Below are positions 35,921 through 44,361 of a stretch of DNA of 64,000 nucleotides, piece by piece. A program made the translations under genes and the position numbers. Source of the DNA: Acidimicrobiales bacterium (GTDB lineage Bacteria > Actinomycetota > Acidimicrobiia > Acidimicrobiales > Aldehydirespiratoraceae). The first letter of the stretch is position 1, and each line of letters starts with the position of its first letter. The DNA is taken from the NCBI GenBank assembly GCA_041394245.1, contig JAWKIR010000002.1:2170001-2234000 (forward strand). Direction: 5' to 3'. The notes beneath the pieces were generated by a model. It saw only the letters and a program-made list of their open reading frames with translations. It had not been told where the DNA came from and ran no database searches.

Positions 35921-35961
35921 CCGAGAAAGTACGGGTGTCTGACCCCCGGATACTTTCTCGG
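35921..35961 (-). terminator. Hairpin directly after the SDR stop codon
   Basis: Arms CCGAGAAAGTA (35921-35931) and TACTTTCTCGG (35951-35961) pair perfectly across a 19-nt loop that holds a GGTGTCTGACCCC element. It begins at the base after the SDR stop. It could end SDR transcription or bind a regulator of arsC, whose -10 box follows. Confidence 0.55.
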
Positions 35962-36795
35962 TCAGAGGGTGAAGCCGCCGTCGACGTCGAGGTGTTGACC
36001 GGTGATGAAGCGGGCTCGGTCGGATGCGAGGAAGCACACTGCTTCGGCGATGTCGGCAGCGACGCCGAACCGGCGCATCGGGATGTTGGCCCGAGCCGCA
36101 TCGAGGGCACGCTCGTCGAGATCCCCCGACGCCATCAGCCGCTGCGCCATTCCGTCGGTGAGCATGCCGGGACCGACCGTGTTGGCTCGGATACCGAAGC
36201 GCCCCTCTTCGGCGGCGAGTCCGCGGATCGCAGCCTCCACCGCGGCCTTCGGGATCGACGACAGACCGTCGCGCACCGGGAATCTGCGGGTCGCGGCCGT
36301 CGTGACGGCGACGATGTTGCCCTCGCAGACGCGCAGATGGGGGATCGCCGGCTGGGCGACGGCGAAGAACCCCGCCGCGTCGGCGTCGAGCTGCCAGCGG
36401 ACCTCGCTCGGCTCGACGCGGCTGAGGTGCTTCTGCGGAACGGTCGGACCCGCCGCGTAGACGAGCGTGTGGATCCCACCGGCGGCTTCGGCGATGGCAT
36501 CGACCGACGCCTTCGCCTGTTCGTGGTTCGTGAGATCGAGGGCGACGGCCCATGCCCGGCGTCCCCACTCGCTGATGTCGGCGGCCAGAGCCTGCGCTGC
36601 ATCCTCGTTGCCCCGATACGTCAGGGCGACATCGCTTCCCCGCACGGCCAGCTCCCGGCAGATGGCGGCCCCGAGACCACCGGACCCGCCGATGACGAAG
36701 GCGGTGCCAGGACGATCGCTGAAGTCGGTCGTGAGGTCGGTTCCGTGTTCGGTCACGGCGCCAGCGTCCCGCACATCGGCGCCCGAGGCCAACAT
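35962..36795 (-). CDS. Short-chain dehydrogenase/reductase-like protein with altered active site
   Basis: A protein of up to 277 residues with a Rossmann fold (FVIGGSGGLGAAICRELAVRGSDVALTYRG; NAG-like motif changed to YAAGPT; ITGQHLDVDGGFTL at the end). It resembles enoyl-ACP or 3-oxoacyl reductases. The usual YxxxK catalytic motif reads SSIPK: the Lys is kept but the Tyr position is Ser (codon checked), and the catalytic Ser region reads VTTAA. Activity may be lost or use another residue. ATG 36795 has no SD; GTG 36756 (VTEHG) would also include the whole fold. It diverges from the LLM gene 25 bp away. Confidence 0.78.
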   Translation of the reverse strand: MLASGADVRDAGAVTEHGTDLTTDFSDRPGTAFVIGGSGGLGAAICRELAVRGSDVALTYRGNEDAAQALAADISEWGRRAWAVALDLTNHEQAKASVDAIAEAAGGIHTLVYAAGPTVPQKHLSRVEPSEVRWQLDADAAGFFAVAQPAIPHLRVCEGNIVAVTTAATRRFPVRDGLSSIPKAAVEAAIRGLAAEEGRFGIRANTVGPGMLTDGMAQRLMASGDLDERALDAARANIPMRRFGVAADIAEAVCFLASDRARFITGQHLDVDGGFTL

Positions 36796-36808
36796 TTCGT
36801 CGGCTGGC

Positions 36809-36814
36809 TACAGT
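36809..36814 (+). promoter_or_regulatory. -10 box (TACAGT) for the LLM oxidoreductase gene
   Basis: TACAGT ends 6 nt before ATG 36821, with no SD; leaderless initiation is inferred. It lies in the 25-bp gap shared with the divergent SDR gene. Confidence 0.55.
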
Positions 36815-36820
36815 CCCGGC

Positions 36821-37723
36821 ATGCGACTCGGCGTCTCCCTGAACTCCACCCACGCAACCGACGAGCACGCACAGGGCGTGCAATGGATGCTCGAGCGGGC
36901 TCGCACGGCTCGCGATGCCGGTCTCGACTCGCTGAGCCTGGGCGACCACCACTCGATGCCGATCCCCTACTACCAAGGCGTGCCGATGGTCGGACGCCTG
37001 ACCGCAGAGTGGGATCCGGCTCGCCCGCTCGGCTGCCTGTTCCTCCTCCCCCTGTGGAACCCCGTTCTCGTCGCCGAGCAGGTCGGCACGCTCGCGGCCT
37101 TGCACCCCGGGCCCTTCATCGTCCAGACCGGCATCGGCGACGGGAAAGGCCAGTTCGCGGCGATGAACGCCGACCTCTCGACACGGGGCGCCACGCTCGA
37201 CGAGTCGATCCGGGTCATCAAGGGGTTGCTCGCCGGGGAGATCGTCGACAGCGAGCGCTTCGGCATCACCGGCGCCCAGGTCAACCCACGCCCGCCACGC
37301 GGCGTCGAGTGGTGGATCGGCGCCGGCGCACCCGGGCCGCTGCGCCGTGCCGCCCGCGAAGGCGACGCGTGGTACGGCGGCCCCCATGTCACCCCCGGCA
37401 ACGCCGAGATGATCGACGCCTATCGCGAGGAGGCCGACCGGCTCGGCCGCCCGGCCAAGGTGATCGTGCGCAAGGACGTGATCATCCTGCGCGACGGCGA
37501 TCGGGCCAACGCGCTCGGCGACGAACTCCTTCGCCGCGGCTATCGCGGCATGACCCGGGAGATGGTCGTCTATGGCGGCATCGATGCGGCGATCGAGCAG
37601 CTCGCACCGTTCGACGATCTCGGCGTCGACGAGATCGTCATCCGGTGCATGTCGGTCGACCAGGCCGACGCCATGGAGACGCTCGAGCTCGCCGGTGAGG
37701 TCAGGGCCGCGCTGGCGAGTTGA
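36821..37723 (+). CDS. LLM-class (luciferase-like) flavin/F420-dependent oxidoreductase
   Basis: A 300-residue TIM-barrel enzyme that uses F420 or FMN. MRLGVSLNSTH at the first strand, SLSLGDHHSMP, AALHPGPFIVQTGIGDGKGQF and GVEWWIGAGAPGPLRRAAREGDAWY are family segments. The GDHH and IGAG motifs resemble F420-dependent members, fitting an actinobacterial host, but the cofactor is inferred. The start follows a leaderless -10 box by 6 nt. The 3' end overlaps the convergent GNAT gene by 23 bp. Substrate unknown. Confidence 0.87.
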   Translation: MRLGVSLNSTHATDEHAQGVQWMLERARTARDAGLDSLSLGDHHSMPIPYYQGVPMVGRLTAEWDPARPLGCLFLLPLWNPVLVAEQVGTLAALHPGPFIVQTGIGDGKGQFAAMNADLSTRGATLDESIRVIKGLLAGEIVDSERFGITGAQVNPRPPRGVEWWIGAGAPGPLRRAAREGDAWYGGPHVTPGNAEMIDAYREEADRLGRPAKVIVRKDVIILRDGDRANALGDELLRRGYRGMTREMVVYGGIDAAIEQLAPFDDLGVDEIVIRCMSVDQADAMETLELAGEVRAALAS

Positions 37724-38291
37724 GCCACTCGGCGCGGGCGATCTCCCAGACCACCTCGACGCCGCACTCGCCCGGGCAGTCGATCTCGACGTCGCGTCGG
37801 ACGGCCTCGAGATAGCCGAGCTTCTCGGGGATCCGACCGCTGGCGGCGTTGGCCGCGTCGTGGTGGATCTCGACGATGTCGATGCCCGCAACCGCGAACC
37901 CGGCTTCGGTGAGAAGCGTCGCGGCCGCGGTGGCCACTCCGGCACCGGCGCGATCGGAGCGCACCCAGTAGCCGATCTCGAGGCGTCGCGGACCGGGACG
38001 GGTCATGAGCCCGCACACGCCGATCACCTCGTCGGTTGCCGGGTCGGTCATGACGTAGTTGAACGCCTCCCCCGTCGTCCACTGCTTCTCGCACAGCTCG
38101 ATGAACGCGACGCTCTCCTCGAGGGTCCGGGGCTCGTCGGTCATCCAGTCCATGAACGCACGCAGCTCCACCCGGCTGACCTCGATCGCCGCATGGATCC
38201 CCTCGGCGTGACGCGTGCGCACCCGTTCGAGCACGACGAGCGGGCCGAGCAGTCGGGTCGGGGGTTGCGGCGCGGCCACGGTGGAACTCAT
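37701..38291 (-). CDS. GNAT N-acetyltransferase (RimJ/RimL type)
   Basis: A 196-residue acyltransferase with the acetyl-CoA pyrophosphate-binding stretch RSDRAGAGVATAAATLL, preceded by the beta-4 strand LEIGYWV and followed by VEIHHDAANAASGRIPEKLGY, the RimJ/RimL-type ending. It probably acetylates an amine, N-terminus or small antibiotic-like molecule. Its ATG overlaps the stop of the molybdopterin oxidoreductase (ATGA), so it is the last gene of that operon. The acceptor cannot be predicted. Confidence 0.85.
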   Translation of the reverse strand: MSSTVAAPQPPTRLLGPLVVLERVRTRHAEGIHAAIEVSRVELRAFMDWMTDEPRTLEESVAFIELCEKQWTTGEAFNYVMTDPATDEVIGVCGLMTRPGPRRLEIGYWVRSDRAGAGVATAAATLLTEAGFAVAGIDIVEIHHDAANAASGRIPEKLGYLEAVRRDVEIDCPGECGVEVVWEIARAEWLNSPARP

Positions 38292-40549
38292 CGGGCGGGC
38301 GCGGGGAACACCTCTACCGGTATCCCGTTCAACACCGCGTTGCCCGAGAGCGGATCGATGATCGACGGATCGGTGAGCACATTGCTGTTGACCCCGGCGT
38401 GCTCGGCCGCGACAGCCATGCGGGCGCCCGGCGTTCCGTGCCCCCAGCCGTGGGGAAGACTGACGACCCCGGGCATCACCGAGTCGGTGATTTCGACGGG
38501 AGCGGTCACTTCACCGACCTGTGAGCGGATGATCGCGGCGTCACCGTCGCGCAGCCCGAGGTCGGCTGCGTTGTCGGGGTGGAGCTGAAGGGTGCAGCGC
38601 GGCTTGCCCTTCACGAGCACCGGGAGGTTGTGCATCCACGAGTTGTTGGATCGCAGGTGGCGACGACCGACCAGACGCAAGCGCGTGTCGTCGCTCCACT
38701 CCGCCAGTCGGGCCTCCAGACGGGCGAGCTCGTCGGCGAACGGACCGGCGAAGAGGTCGATGCGGTGCTCGGGGGTTCGCAGGTGGCCGGGCAGCCGAGG
38801 CTCGAGGGCTCCGAAGTCGATCCCGTGGGGGTTCTGGCGGAGAAGCTCGAGGGACAGCCCGCCCGGTGTCGCGCCGAACCCGTCGCCGCGAGGGCCGGTG
38901 CGCAACATCGCGTCGAGCACACGCTCGCTCCCCGTGTCGCCGTCGACCATGGCGAGGAGCTCCTCGAGGTCGCGACCGGCGACCGGCGACTCCTCGGTGT
39001 CGATCTCGGCCTGGAGCAGCCCGCCGAGCACCTGGTCGTGCAGCATGCTCGGGTCGGCGTCGGGTCCGAAACCGAGGGCGATGAGCGCCAGCGTCGCCAG
39101 GATGTCCTCCTCCGATGGCATGTCGGTTTCGAACACCGCAGGCGAGAAGTTCGCGATGTTGCGGATGCTCAGGTTCGTGAAGTTGAGGTCGTAGTGGCTC
39201 TTCTCGAGCGAGCCCGGCGGGGGGAGGATCACGTTGGCGTGACGGGTCGTCTCGTTGAGATAGATGTCGACGCTGACCATCGCGTCGAGGGACGCGAAGG
39301 CAAGGTCCATGCGGGCACCGTCGGGACAACTCAGGACCGGGTTGCCGGCGACCGTCACCATCATCTTCAGCTGACCATCGCCGGGCTCCAGGATCTCGTC
39401 GGGAAGATCGGCGACCGGGAACTCTCCCTGCACCTCGGGACGATTGTTGACCCGGCTGTGGCGTCGGCCGACACGATACGGCCGTCCGGGTTTCGTCGCC
39501 CGCACGCGATCGTGAGACGGTCGGGGGAACATCATCCCGCCGGGCTGGTCGAGGTTGCCGGTCAGGATCGCGATCACGTCGAGCAGCCATGTCGTGAGGG
39601 TCCCGAACTCGACGGTGCACGTGCCGATCCGGCCGTAGACGGCCGCACGCTTCGCGGCGGAGATCTCGTCGGCCAGCGCGTCGATCGCCGATGCCGCCAG
39701 ACCGGTCGCCGCCGCGGCGACCTCGGAGGTGAAGGGCTCGACCGCGACGCGGAGCTGATCGATGCCGTCGACGAAATCGCCGACAGGACCGGTACCGGTG
39801 TGGCCGGTGGCGACCAGTCGACGCACGACGGCGGCGAGCAGCACGGCATCGGTACCGGGCTTGATCGGCAGATGGAGATCGGCCTGCTCGGCGGTGCGAG
39901 TACGGCGAGGATCGATCACGATGACCCGACCCCCACGCTCCTGCACCGCCTCGATCCGACCGGGGAAGTCCGGCGCCGTGGCGATGCTGCCGTTCGAGGC
40001 GTAGGGGTTGGCGCCCAGACACACGAACAGGTCGGTGCGATCGATGTCGGGCACGGGCATGGAGCCACCGCTGCCGTAGAGATAGCCGGAGGCGACGTGG
40101 CGCGGCATCTGGTCGACGGTGCTCGCGGAGAACACGGCGCCGGCGCCGAGCCCCTTGATCAGGTGGCGCGTGTGGGTCGCGGCGCCGAGCACATGGGCAC
40201 CCGGATTGCCGAGGTACATGCCGACGGCCTCGTTGCCGTGCGCCTCGCGGACCTCCCGCAGCAGCCGGTCGACTTCTGCGTACGCCTCGGCCCACTCGAC
40301 CTCCTCGAACAGGGGCGCACCGGCGTCGTCGAAGCCACGGCGGATCAGCGGCGTGCGGAGACGGTCGGGGTCCTCGTGCAGTTGCTTCAGCGTCGAGCCC
40401 TTCGGACAGATGAAGCCGTGGGAGAAGACGTCGTCGCGGTCGCCCCGGATCCGCTTCACCGCGCCGTCGGCGATCTCGATCTCGAGCCCGCACGTGGCCT
40501 CGCAGAGCGGGCAGGTGCGAAAGACGGTGCGATCGGCGGTGTCGGTCAT
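38288..40549 (-). CDS. Molybdopterin-dependent oxidoreductase (formate dehydrogenase/DMSO-reductase superfamily)
   Basis: A 753-residue cytoplasmic protein with no Tat signal. N-terminal [4Fe-4S] ligands are Cys13, Cys16, Cys20 and Cys48. Molybdopterin-guanine-dinucleotide-binding motifs follow (FVCLGANPYASNGSIATAPDF, VIVIDPRRTRTA, VAGNPVLSCPDGARM, RHLRSNNSWMHN and the C-terminal HGWGHGTPGARM). At the metal-ligand position (SASTVDQMPRH, Asp146) there is Asp rather than Sec, Cys or Ser, a ligand known from nitrate-reductase-type enzymes. There is no in-frame TGA, so it is not a selenoprotein. It sits between a flavoprotein and GNAT gene in an acyl-CoA operon. The reaction is unknown; hydroxylation or reduction of the pathway substrate is possible. 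Confidence 0.85.
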   Translation of the reverse strand: MTDTADRTVFRTCPLCEATCGLEIEIADGAVKRIRGDRDDVFSHGFICPKGSTLKQLHEDPDRLRTPLIRRGFDDAGAPLFEEVEWAEAYAEVDRLLREVREAHGNEAVGMYLGNPGAHVLGAATHTRHLIKGLGAGAVFSASTVDQMPRHVASGYLYGSGGSMPVPDIDRTDLFVCLGANPYASNGSIATAPDFPGRIEAVQERGGRVIVIDPRRTRTAEQADLHLPIKPGTDAVLLAAVVRRLVATGHTGTGPVGDFVDGIDQLRVAVEPFTSEVAAAATGLAASAIDALADEISAAKRAAVYGRIGTCTVEFGTLTTWLLDVIAILTGNLDQPGGMMFPRPSHDRVRATKPGRPYRVGRRHSRVNNRPEVQGEFPVADLPDEILEPGDGQLKMMVTVAGNPVLSCPDGARMDLAFASLDAMVSVDIYLNETTRHANVILPPPGSLEKSHYDLNFTNLSIRNIANFSPAVFETDMPSEEDILATLALIALGFGPDADPSMLHDQVLGGLLQAEIDTEESPVAGRDLEELLAMVDGDTGSERVLDAMLRTGPRGDGFGATPGGLSLELLRQNPHGIDFGALEPRLPGHLRTPEHRIDLFAGPFADELARLEARLAEWSDDTRLRLVGRRHLRSNNSWMHNLPVLVKGKPRCTLQLHPDNAADLGLRDGDAAIIRSQVGEVTAPVEITDSVMPGVVSLPHGWGHGTPGARMAVAAEHAGVNSNVLTDPSIIDPLSGNAVLNGIPVEVFPAPAR

Positions 40550-40581
40550 GGGCTCATCGTGACACGCGACGAGACGGGCCG

Positions 40582-41721
40582 TCAGTAGTCGAGGTAGCCC
40601 TTGAGGCCTTCGACCGTGTCGATGAACTCCTCGACCATCTCCATCACGACCTGGGTGGCGGACTTGCGCTGGTTCATGGTCCCGACGATCTGACCCACGA
40701 AGTAGTTGGCGAGCTTCTCCGCGCCGGAACCGGCGGTGTGCGATGCCCGGTCGATGCGGCGCTGGGCCTGGGCGGTCAGGATCGGCTGGAGCGGCATGCC
40801 GAGCGGATCGGGGGTGTCACCGCGCTCCCACTCCTCGGTCCATGCCGACTTGAGCATGCGGGCGTGCTTACCGGTGAGCGAGCGCGACCGAATGGTGTCG
40901 GCCGAGCTCGCGGCGAGGAACTTCTCCTTCACGACCGGGTGGGTCTCGGCCTCGTCCGTGGTGAGCCAGACCGAACCGCACCACACACCCTGCGCGCCCA
41001 GCGCCATCGCGGCCGCCATCTGGCGGCCCCGACCGATGCCGCCGGCGCCGAGCACCGGGCGCGAGGTCGCGTCGACGATCTCGGGGACGAGCACCATCGT
41101 CCCGATCTCGCCCGTGTGGCCACCGGCCTCGGAACCCTGGGCGATGATGATGTCGACACCGGCCCGTTCATGGGCTTCGGCGTGCGACGGCCGGCCGGCG
41201 AGCGCGCCGACGAGTCGACCTGCGCCCTTCACCGCGTCGATCATGTGCTGCGGCGGCGGCCCGAGGGCGTTGTCCACGAATGCGGTCCGGTGCGCGAGGG
41301 CGATGTCGATCTGCGGCCCCGCCGCGTTCGCCGAGAAGGGAGCCGCGCCGCCACGGCCCAGGCCGCGGCCGCGGTTCCCGTCGTCGTCGGGCATCGGCGG
41401 GACCTCGTAACGGGCGAGGATGTCGTCGACGAACTCGCGATGCTCCGCCGGGATCATCTTGATGAGATCGTCGGTCGTGTAGCCGCCGTCCTCGTCGCCG
41501 GCGTATTTGGCCGGGATGATCAGGTCGACGCCGTAGGGCTTGTCGCCGATCTCGTCCTCGATCCATTGCAGGTCGATGTCGAGCGCCTCGGGGGTGTGGG
41601 CCACTGCGCCCAGGACCCCGAGACCACCCGCCTTCGACACCGCCGCGACCACATCGCGACAATGGCTGAACGCGAAGATCGGGAACTCGAGATCCAGCAT
41701 CTCGGTGACCTCGTTGCGCAT
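40582..41721 (-). CDS. Nitronate monooxygenase-like FMN protein (2-nitropropane dioxygenase family)
   Basis: A 379-residue TIM-barrel flavoprotein: FPIFAFSHCRDVVAAVSKAGGLGVLGA at the N-terminus, IAQGSEAGGHTGEIGTMVLVPEIVD (which holds the family's catalytic His), VLGAGGIGRGRQMAAAMALGAQGVWCGSVW (phosphate-binding loop). Actinobacteria carry many such paralogues in lipid and steroid clusters, some acting as enoyl-CoA or quinone reductases rather than on nitronates. Its ATG overlaps the acyl-CoA dehydrogenase stop (TGATG). A 32-bp gap separates it from the molybdopterin gene. Confidence 0.86.
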   Translation of the reverse strand: MRNEVTEMLDLEFPIFAFSHCRDVVAAVSKAGGLGVLGAVAHTPEALDIDLQWIEDEIGDKPYGVDLIIPAKYAGDEDGGYTTDDLIKMIPAEHREFVDDILARYEVPPMPDDDGNRGRGLGRGGAAPFSANAAGPQIDIALAHRTAFVDNALGPPPQHMIDAVKGAGRLVGALAGRPSHAEAHERAGVDIIIAQGSEAGGHTGEIGTMVLVPEIVDATSRPVLGAGGIGRGRQMAAAMALGAQGVWCGSVWLTTDEAETHPVVKEKFLAASSADTIRSRSLTGKHARMLKSAWTEEWERGDTPDPLGMPLQPILTAQAQRRIDRASHTAGSGAEKLANYFVGQIVGTMNQRKSATQVVMEMVEEFIDTVEGLKGYLDY

Positions 41722-42962
41722 CAGCGGTGTCCCTTCGTTCGTTGGGCCTCGGCCCAGGTGAGTCCTTCTTCGGCATCGGGTTCCTTCGGGAGCCCCAACA
41801 CCGATTCGGCGATGATGTTGCGCTGCACGGCGAACGTGCCGCCGCCGAGCGTGAGCGCGGGGGCGAACTCCCAGCCGTAGTGCCACACGCGATCGACGCC
41901 GGGGAACAGTTCCACCGTGCGGGGATCGGTGTTGATCTCGGTGACCCCTGCGCTCTCGGCGCCGGGGATCCGACCGGCCGGTCCCGATCCCTTCAACATC
42001 CCGGCCGGTCCGGCCAGGTCCTTGGCGAGTTCCATCACGTTCTGACCGTGCTCGTCGGCCATCACCTTCTGGATCGAGGCCTCGGGCCCCGGGGTCTTCC
42101 CCTTGAGCTTGCTGCTCAGCGTGCGGAGTCGGTTGAGGCGCAGCACCTCGGCGTCGCAGTGCAGCCGTGCGATCCGCTGACGCGTCACAGGATCGTCGAT
42201 GCCACCACCCTGGCGCAGCACGTCGATCAGGTCGGCGGCGCTCGGGCCGCTTCCCCAGAGCGAACCGGCCGACGACAGTGAAACCCGTTCGTTGGCCAGT
42301 GTCATCTTGGCCAGACGCCAGCCGTCGTTCTCGACGCCGACCAGGTTCTCGACCGGCAGCCGCATGTCGTCGAAGAACACCTGGTTGAACGCGTGCGCCG
42401 TCGTCATGTCGATGATCGGTTGCATCGTGAGGCCGGGTTGGTCCATCGGGCAGATGAAATACGAGATGCCGCGTTGTTTGGGTCGGTCGACGTCGGTTCG
42501 CGCGATGAGGATCCCGAACTTCGCGTAGTGGCCGTAGCTCGACCAGATCTTGGCACCGTTGACGACGTACTCGTCACCATCTCGCACCGCGCGGGTCGAG
42601 AGGTTGGCCAGGTCGGAGCCGGCCTCGGGCTCGCTGAACAGCTGGCACCAGAACTCCTCCCCCTTGAGCAGCGGCGGCAGGTAGCGCGCCCTTTGGGCGT
42701 CGGTGCCCTCGAGCAGGATCGTCGGCGCGGCCCAGCCGATGCCGATCGGGTTCACCGGTCGCCGTACTCCGGCCCGCCGCAGTTCGTCGTCGATGATCAG
42801 CTGGTGAAGCGGATCGGCGTTGATCCCGTAGGGCTCGGGCCAGTGCGGCACGATCAGTCCGGCGTCGAGCAGCTGATCGGGGGTCGGCTTCGGGTTGGCC
42901 GACAACCACGACCGGAGCTCGAGTCGGCGAGGGTCGTCGTCGGACGGCAGGTCGAAGTCCAT
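41721..42962 (-). CDS. Acyl-CoA dehydrogenase (FadE-like)
   Basis: FAD-dependent alpha,beta-dehydrogenation of an acyl-CoA. The 413-residue protein has FWCQLFSEPEAGSDLANLSTRAVRDGDEYVVNGAKIWSSYGHYA (flavin and substrate contacts) and IDMTTAHAFNQVFFDDMRLPVENLVG. The C-terminal region (YGWEFAPALTLGGGTFAVQRNIIAE) lacks an obvious YEGTNEIQR-type catalytic Glu segment, a pattern seen in heteromeric FadEs of sterol degradation that need a partner. ATG 42962 follows TAGCGT by 8 nt. It is the first gene of a four-gene operon under the same operator as the thiolase at 44386. Confidence 0.9.
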   Translation of the reverse strand: MDFDLPSDDDPRRLELRSWLSANPKPTPDQLLDAGLIVPHWPEPYGINADPLHQLIIDDELRRAGVRRPVNPIGIGWAAPTILLEGTDAQRARYLPPLLKGEEFWCQLFSEPEAGSDLANLSTRAVRDGDEYVVNGAKIWSSYGHYAKFGILIARTDVDRPKQRGISYFICPMDQPGLTMQPIIDMTTAHAFNQVFFDDMRLPVENLVGVENDGWRLAKMTLANERVSLSSAGSLWGSGPSAADLIDVLRQGGGIDDPVTRQRIARLHCDAEVLRLNRLRTLSSKLKGKTPGPEASIQKVMADEHGQNVMELAKDLAGPAGMLKGSGPAGRIPGAESAGVTEINTDPRTVELFPGVDRVWHYGWEFAPALTLGGGTFAVQRNIIAESVLGLPKEPDAEEGLTWAEAQRTKGHR

Positions 42963-42970
42963 CGATCGCC

Positions 42971-43001
42971 ACGCTAGCCACGAAGTTAGCGATCGTTCAC
43001 A
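42971..43001 (-). promoter_or_regulatory. Promoter and operator of the acyl-CoA dehydrogenase operon
   Basis: Minus-strand -10 TAGCGT (42976-42971) ends 8 nt before ATG 42962. Directly upstream lies TGTGAACGATCGCTAACTTC (43001-42982), whose core TGAACGATCGCTAA is a near-palindrome around CGATCG. The identical 20-mer precedes the thiolase gene at the same distance, so one repressor, perhaps TetR-like, probably controls both. Confidence 0.7.
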
Positions 43002-43113
43002 CCCACGGTCGTGGTGTGACGTCCGTCCACGGGCGGAGCTACCCGCTCGATTCGGGAACCGAACGGCCGATCTGGACGTCATAGGTACCGACGATCCCCA
43101 ACCGGCTGTCCCG

Positions 43114-44289
43114 ATGGACAGCGGCCGAGCACCGCAGTCAGGCGAACTGGTGCATCACCCGACCCATCTCTCCCCTCGCGCGCCCCGGCGCCGATCGATC
43201 CGCTCCGTGCCTGGCGCCTTGTTCGCGCTCGCCCCCGTCGCCCTCGTCGCATCGCTCGTCGCCGGTCCCGGTGTCATCCCGGGGCAGGCGGCCGTGAGCG
43301 TGGCGCCGCCCATCGAGATCGGCGTCGCCCGCTTCCTCTCCGACCGATCGACGACGATCGCGCCGACCACCACGACATTGCGACCCGACGGCCGGCCCTC
43401 CCTCGGTCCCACCCTGGTCGCCGATGCCCGCCCCGGCGATCTCCGGATCGACCCGGAGGCCGATGCGCTTCCGGTCGGCTACGTCGCCGAACCGGCCGAC
43501 GAGGTCATCCGCGACATCTCGTACGGGCCCGACGACGCCCACCGCATGGACCTCTACCTCCCGGACGCGACGAATGCGCCGGTCGTCGTCTACCTCCATC
43601 ACGGCGGCTGGACCGGTGGCGACCGCGGCGATGTCCCGGACATGGTGTTGCGCTTCGTCGAACGCGGCTACGCGGTTGCCTCGGTCGGGTATCGCCTTGC
43701 GCCCGAGCACCCGTTCCCTGCGCCGATGCACGATGTGAAACGGGCCATTCGCGAGCTGAAGGTGTTCGGCGACGAGACCGGTCTGATCGACGGCGACGCG
43801 CTCGTCCTCTACGGGATCTCCGCGGGCGGCCAACTCGCCGCGTTCGCCGCCGCGACCGTCGGGGAGTTCGAGCCGGAGGGACTGACCGCCGCGCAGGCGG
43901 CCCGCGACTCGAGCGTGGCAGGGATCGTGGTCGTGGTCGGCCCGACCGATCTGGTCGAGCTGTACGACCATCCGCACGGTTGGGCCCGGCCGATGACCGG
44001 CGCCCATGCCGGGTGCGACCCCTGCACTGGCGAGCAGCTCGCCCTCGCAAGTCCGATCACCCACGTCCATGCCGACATGGCGCCCGCGTACTGGGCCTAC
44101 GGAGGACTCGACCCGCTCGTCGACGCAGCGGCGCAGGGACGCCTGATCGCCGAAGCGTGGGCGGAAGCCGCCGGCGGCGACGCCTCGTGGCTCGACGTGG
44201 TGGAGAACGAGAGTCACGTGCTCGACGAGACGATGGTGAACCAGCGGAGTCTCGAAGCCTTCGTCGACCTCGCCGCCGGCCGAAGGTGA
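43114..44289 (+). CDS. Secreted alpha/beta-hydrolase (esterase/lipase, BD-FAE or hydrolase-fold 3 type)
   Basis: A 391-residue exported protein: an Arg-rich start (PRAPRRRSIR) and hydrophobic core (about 31-58) form a signal sequence, followed by a Thr/Pro linker (79-100). The catalytic domain has the oxyanion motif HHGGW (162-166), the nucleophile elbow GISAGG with Ser236, VGYRLAPEHPFPAPMHD (lid region) and a late acid/His pair near GGLDPLVD and ESHVLDE. Probably hydrolyses an ester outside the cell, possibly supplying acids to the flanking acyl-CoA genes. ATG 43114 has no clear SD; a shorter start near the signal core cannot be excluded. Confidence 0.85.
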   Translation: MDSGRAPQSGELVHHPTHLSPRAPRRRSIRSVPGALFALAPVALVASLVAGPGVIPGQAAVSVAPPIEIGVARFLSDRSTTIAPTTTTLRPDGRPSLGPTLVADARPGDLRIDPEADALPVGYVAEPADEVIRDISYGPDDAHRMDLYLPDATNAPVVVYLHHGGWTGGDRGDVPDMVLRFVERGYAVASVGYRLAPEHPFPAPMHDVKRAIRELKVFGDETGLIDGDALVLYGISAGGQLAAFAAATVGEFEPEGLTAAQAARDSSVAGIVVVVGPTDLVELYDHPHGWARPMTGAHAGCDPCTGEQLALASPITHVHADMAPAYWAYGGLDPLVDAAAQGRLIAEAWAEAAGGDASWLDVVENESHVLDETMVNQRSLEAFVDLAAGRR

Positions 44290-44361
44290 AACCTGGACGA
44301 TCGCGCCACAGCCGGCCGGATCGGCGGCACCGTCCGCCGAAGGTGAAATGTGAACGATCGC
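44279..44361 (+). repeat. Imperfect 26-bp direct repeat at the esterase 3' end and thiolase promoter
   Basis: GCCGAAGGTGAAA, five variable bases, then ACGATCGC occurs at 44279-44304 (covering the esterase stop) and again at 44336-44361 (ending in the thiolase operator); 23 of 26 positions match. A local duplication may have produced the operator half, or the first copy is a decayed second binding site. Confidence 0.6.

Noticed and set aside
40080..40130. Possible selenocysteine at the metal-binding position of the molybdopterin enzyme
   Set aside because: The codon is GAC (Asp) and there is no in-frame TGA or SECIS-like need.
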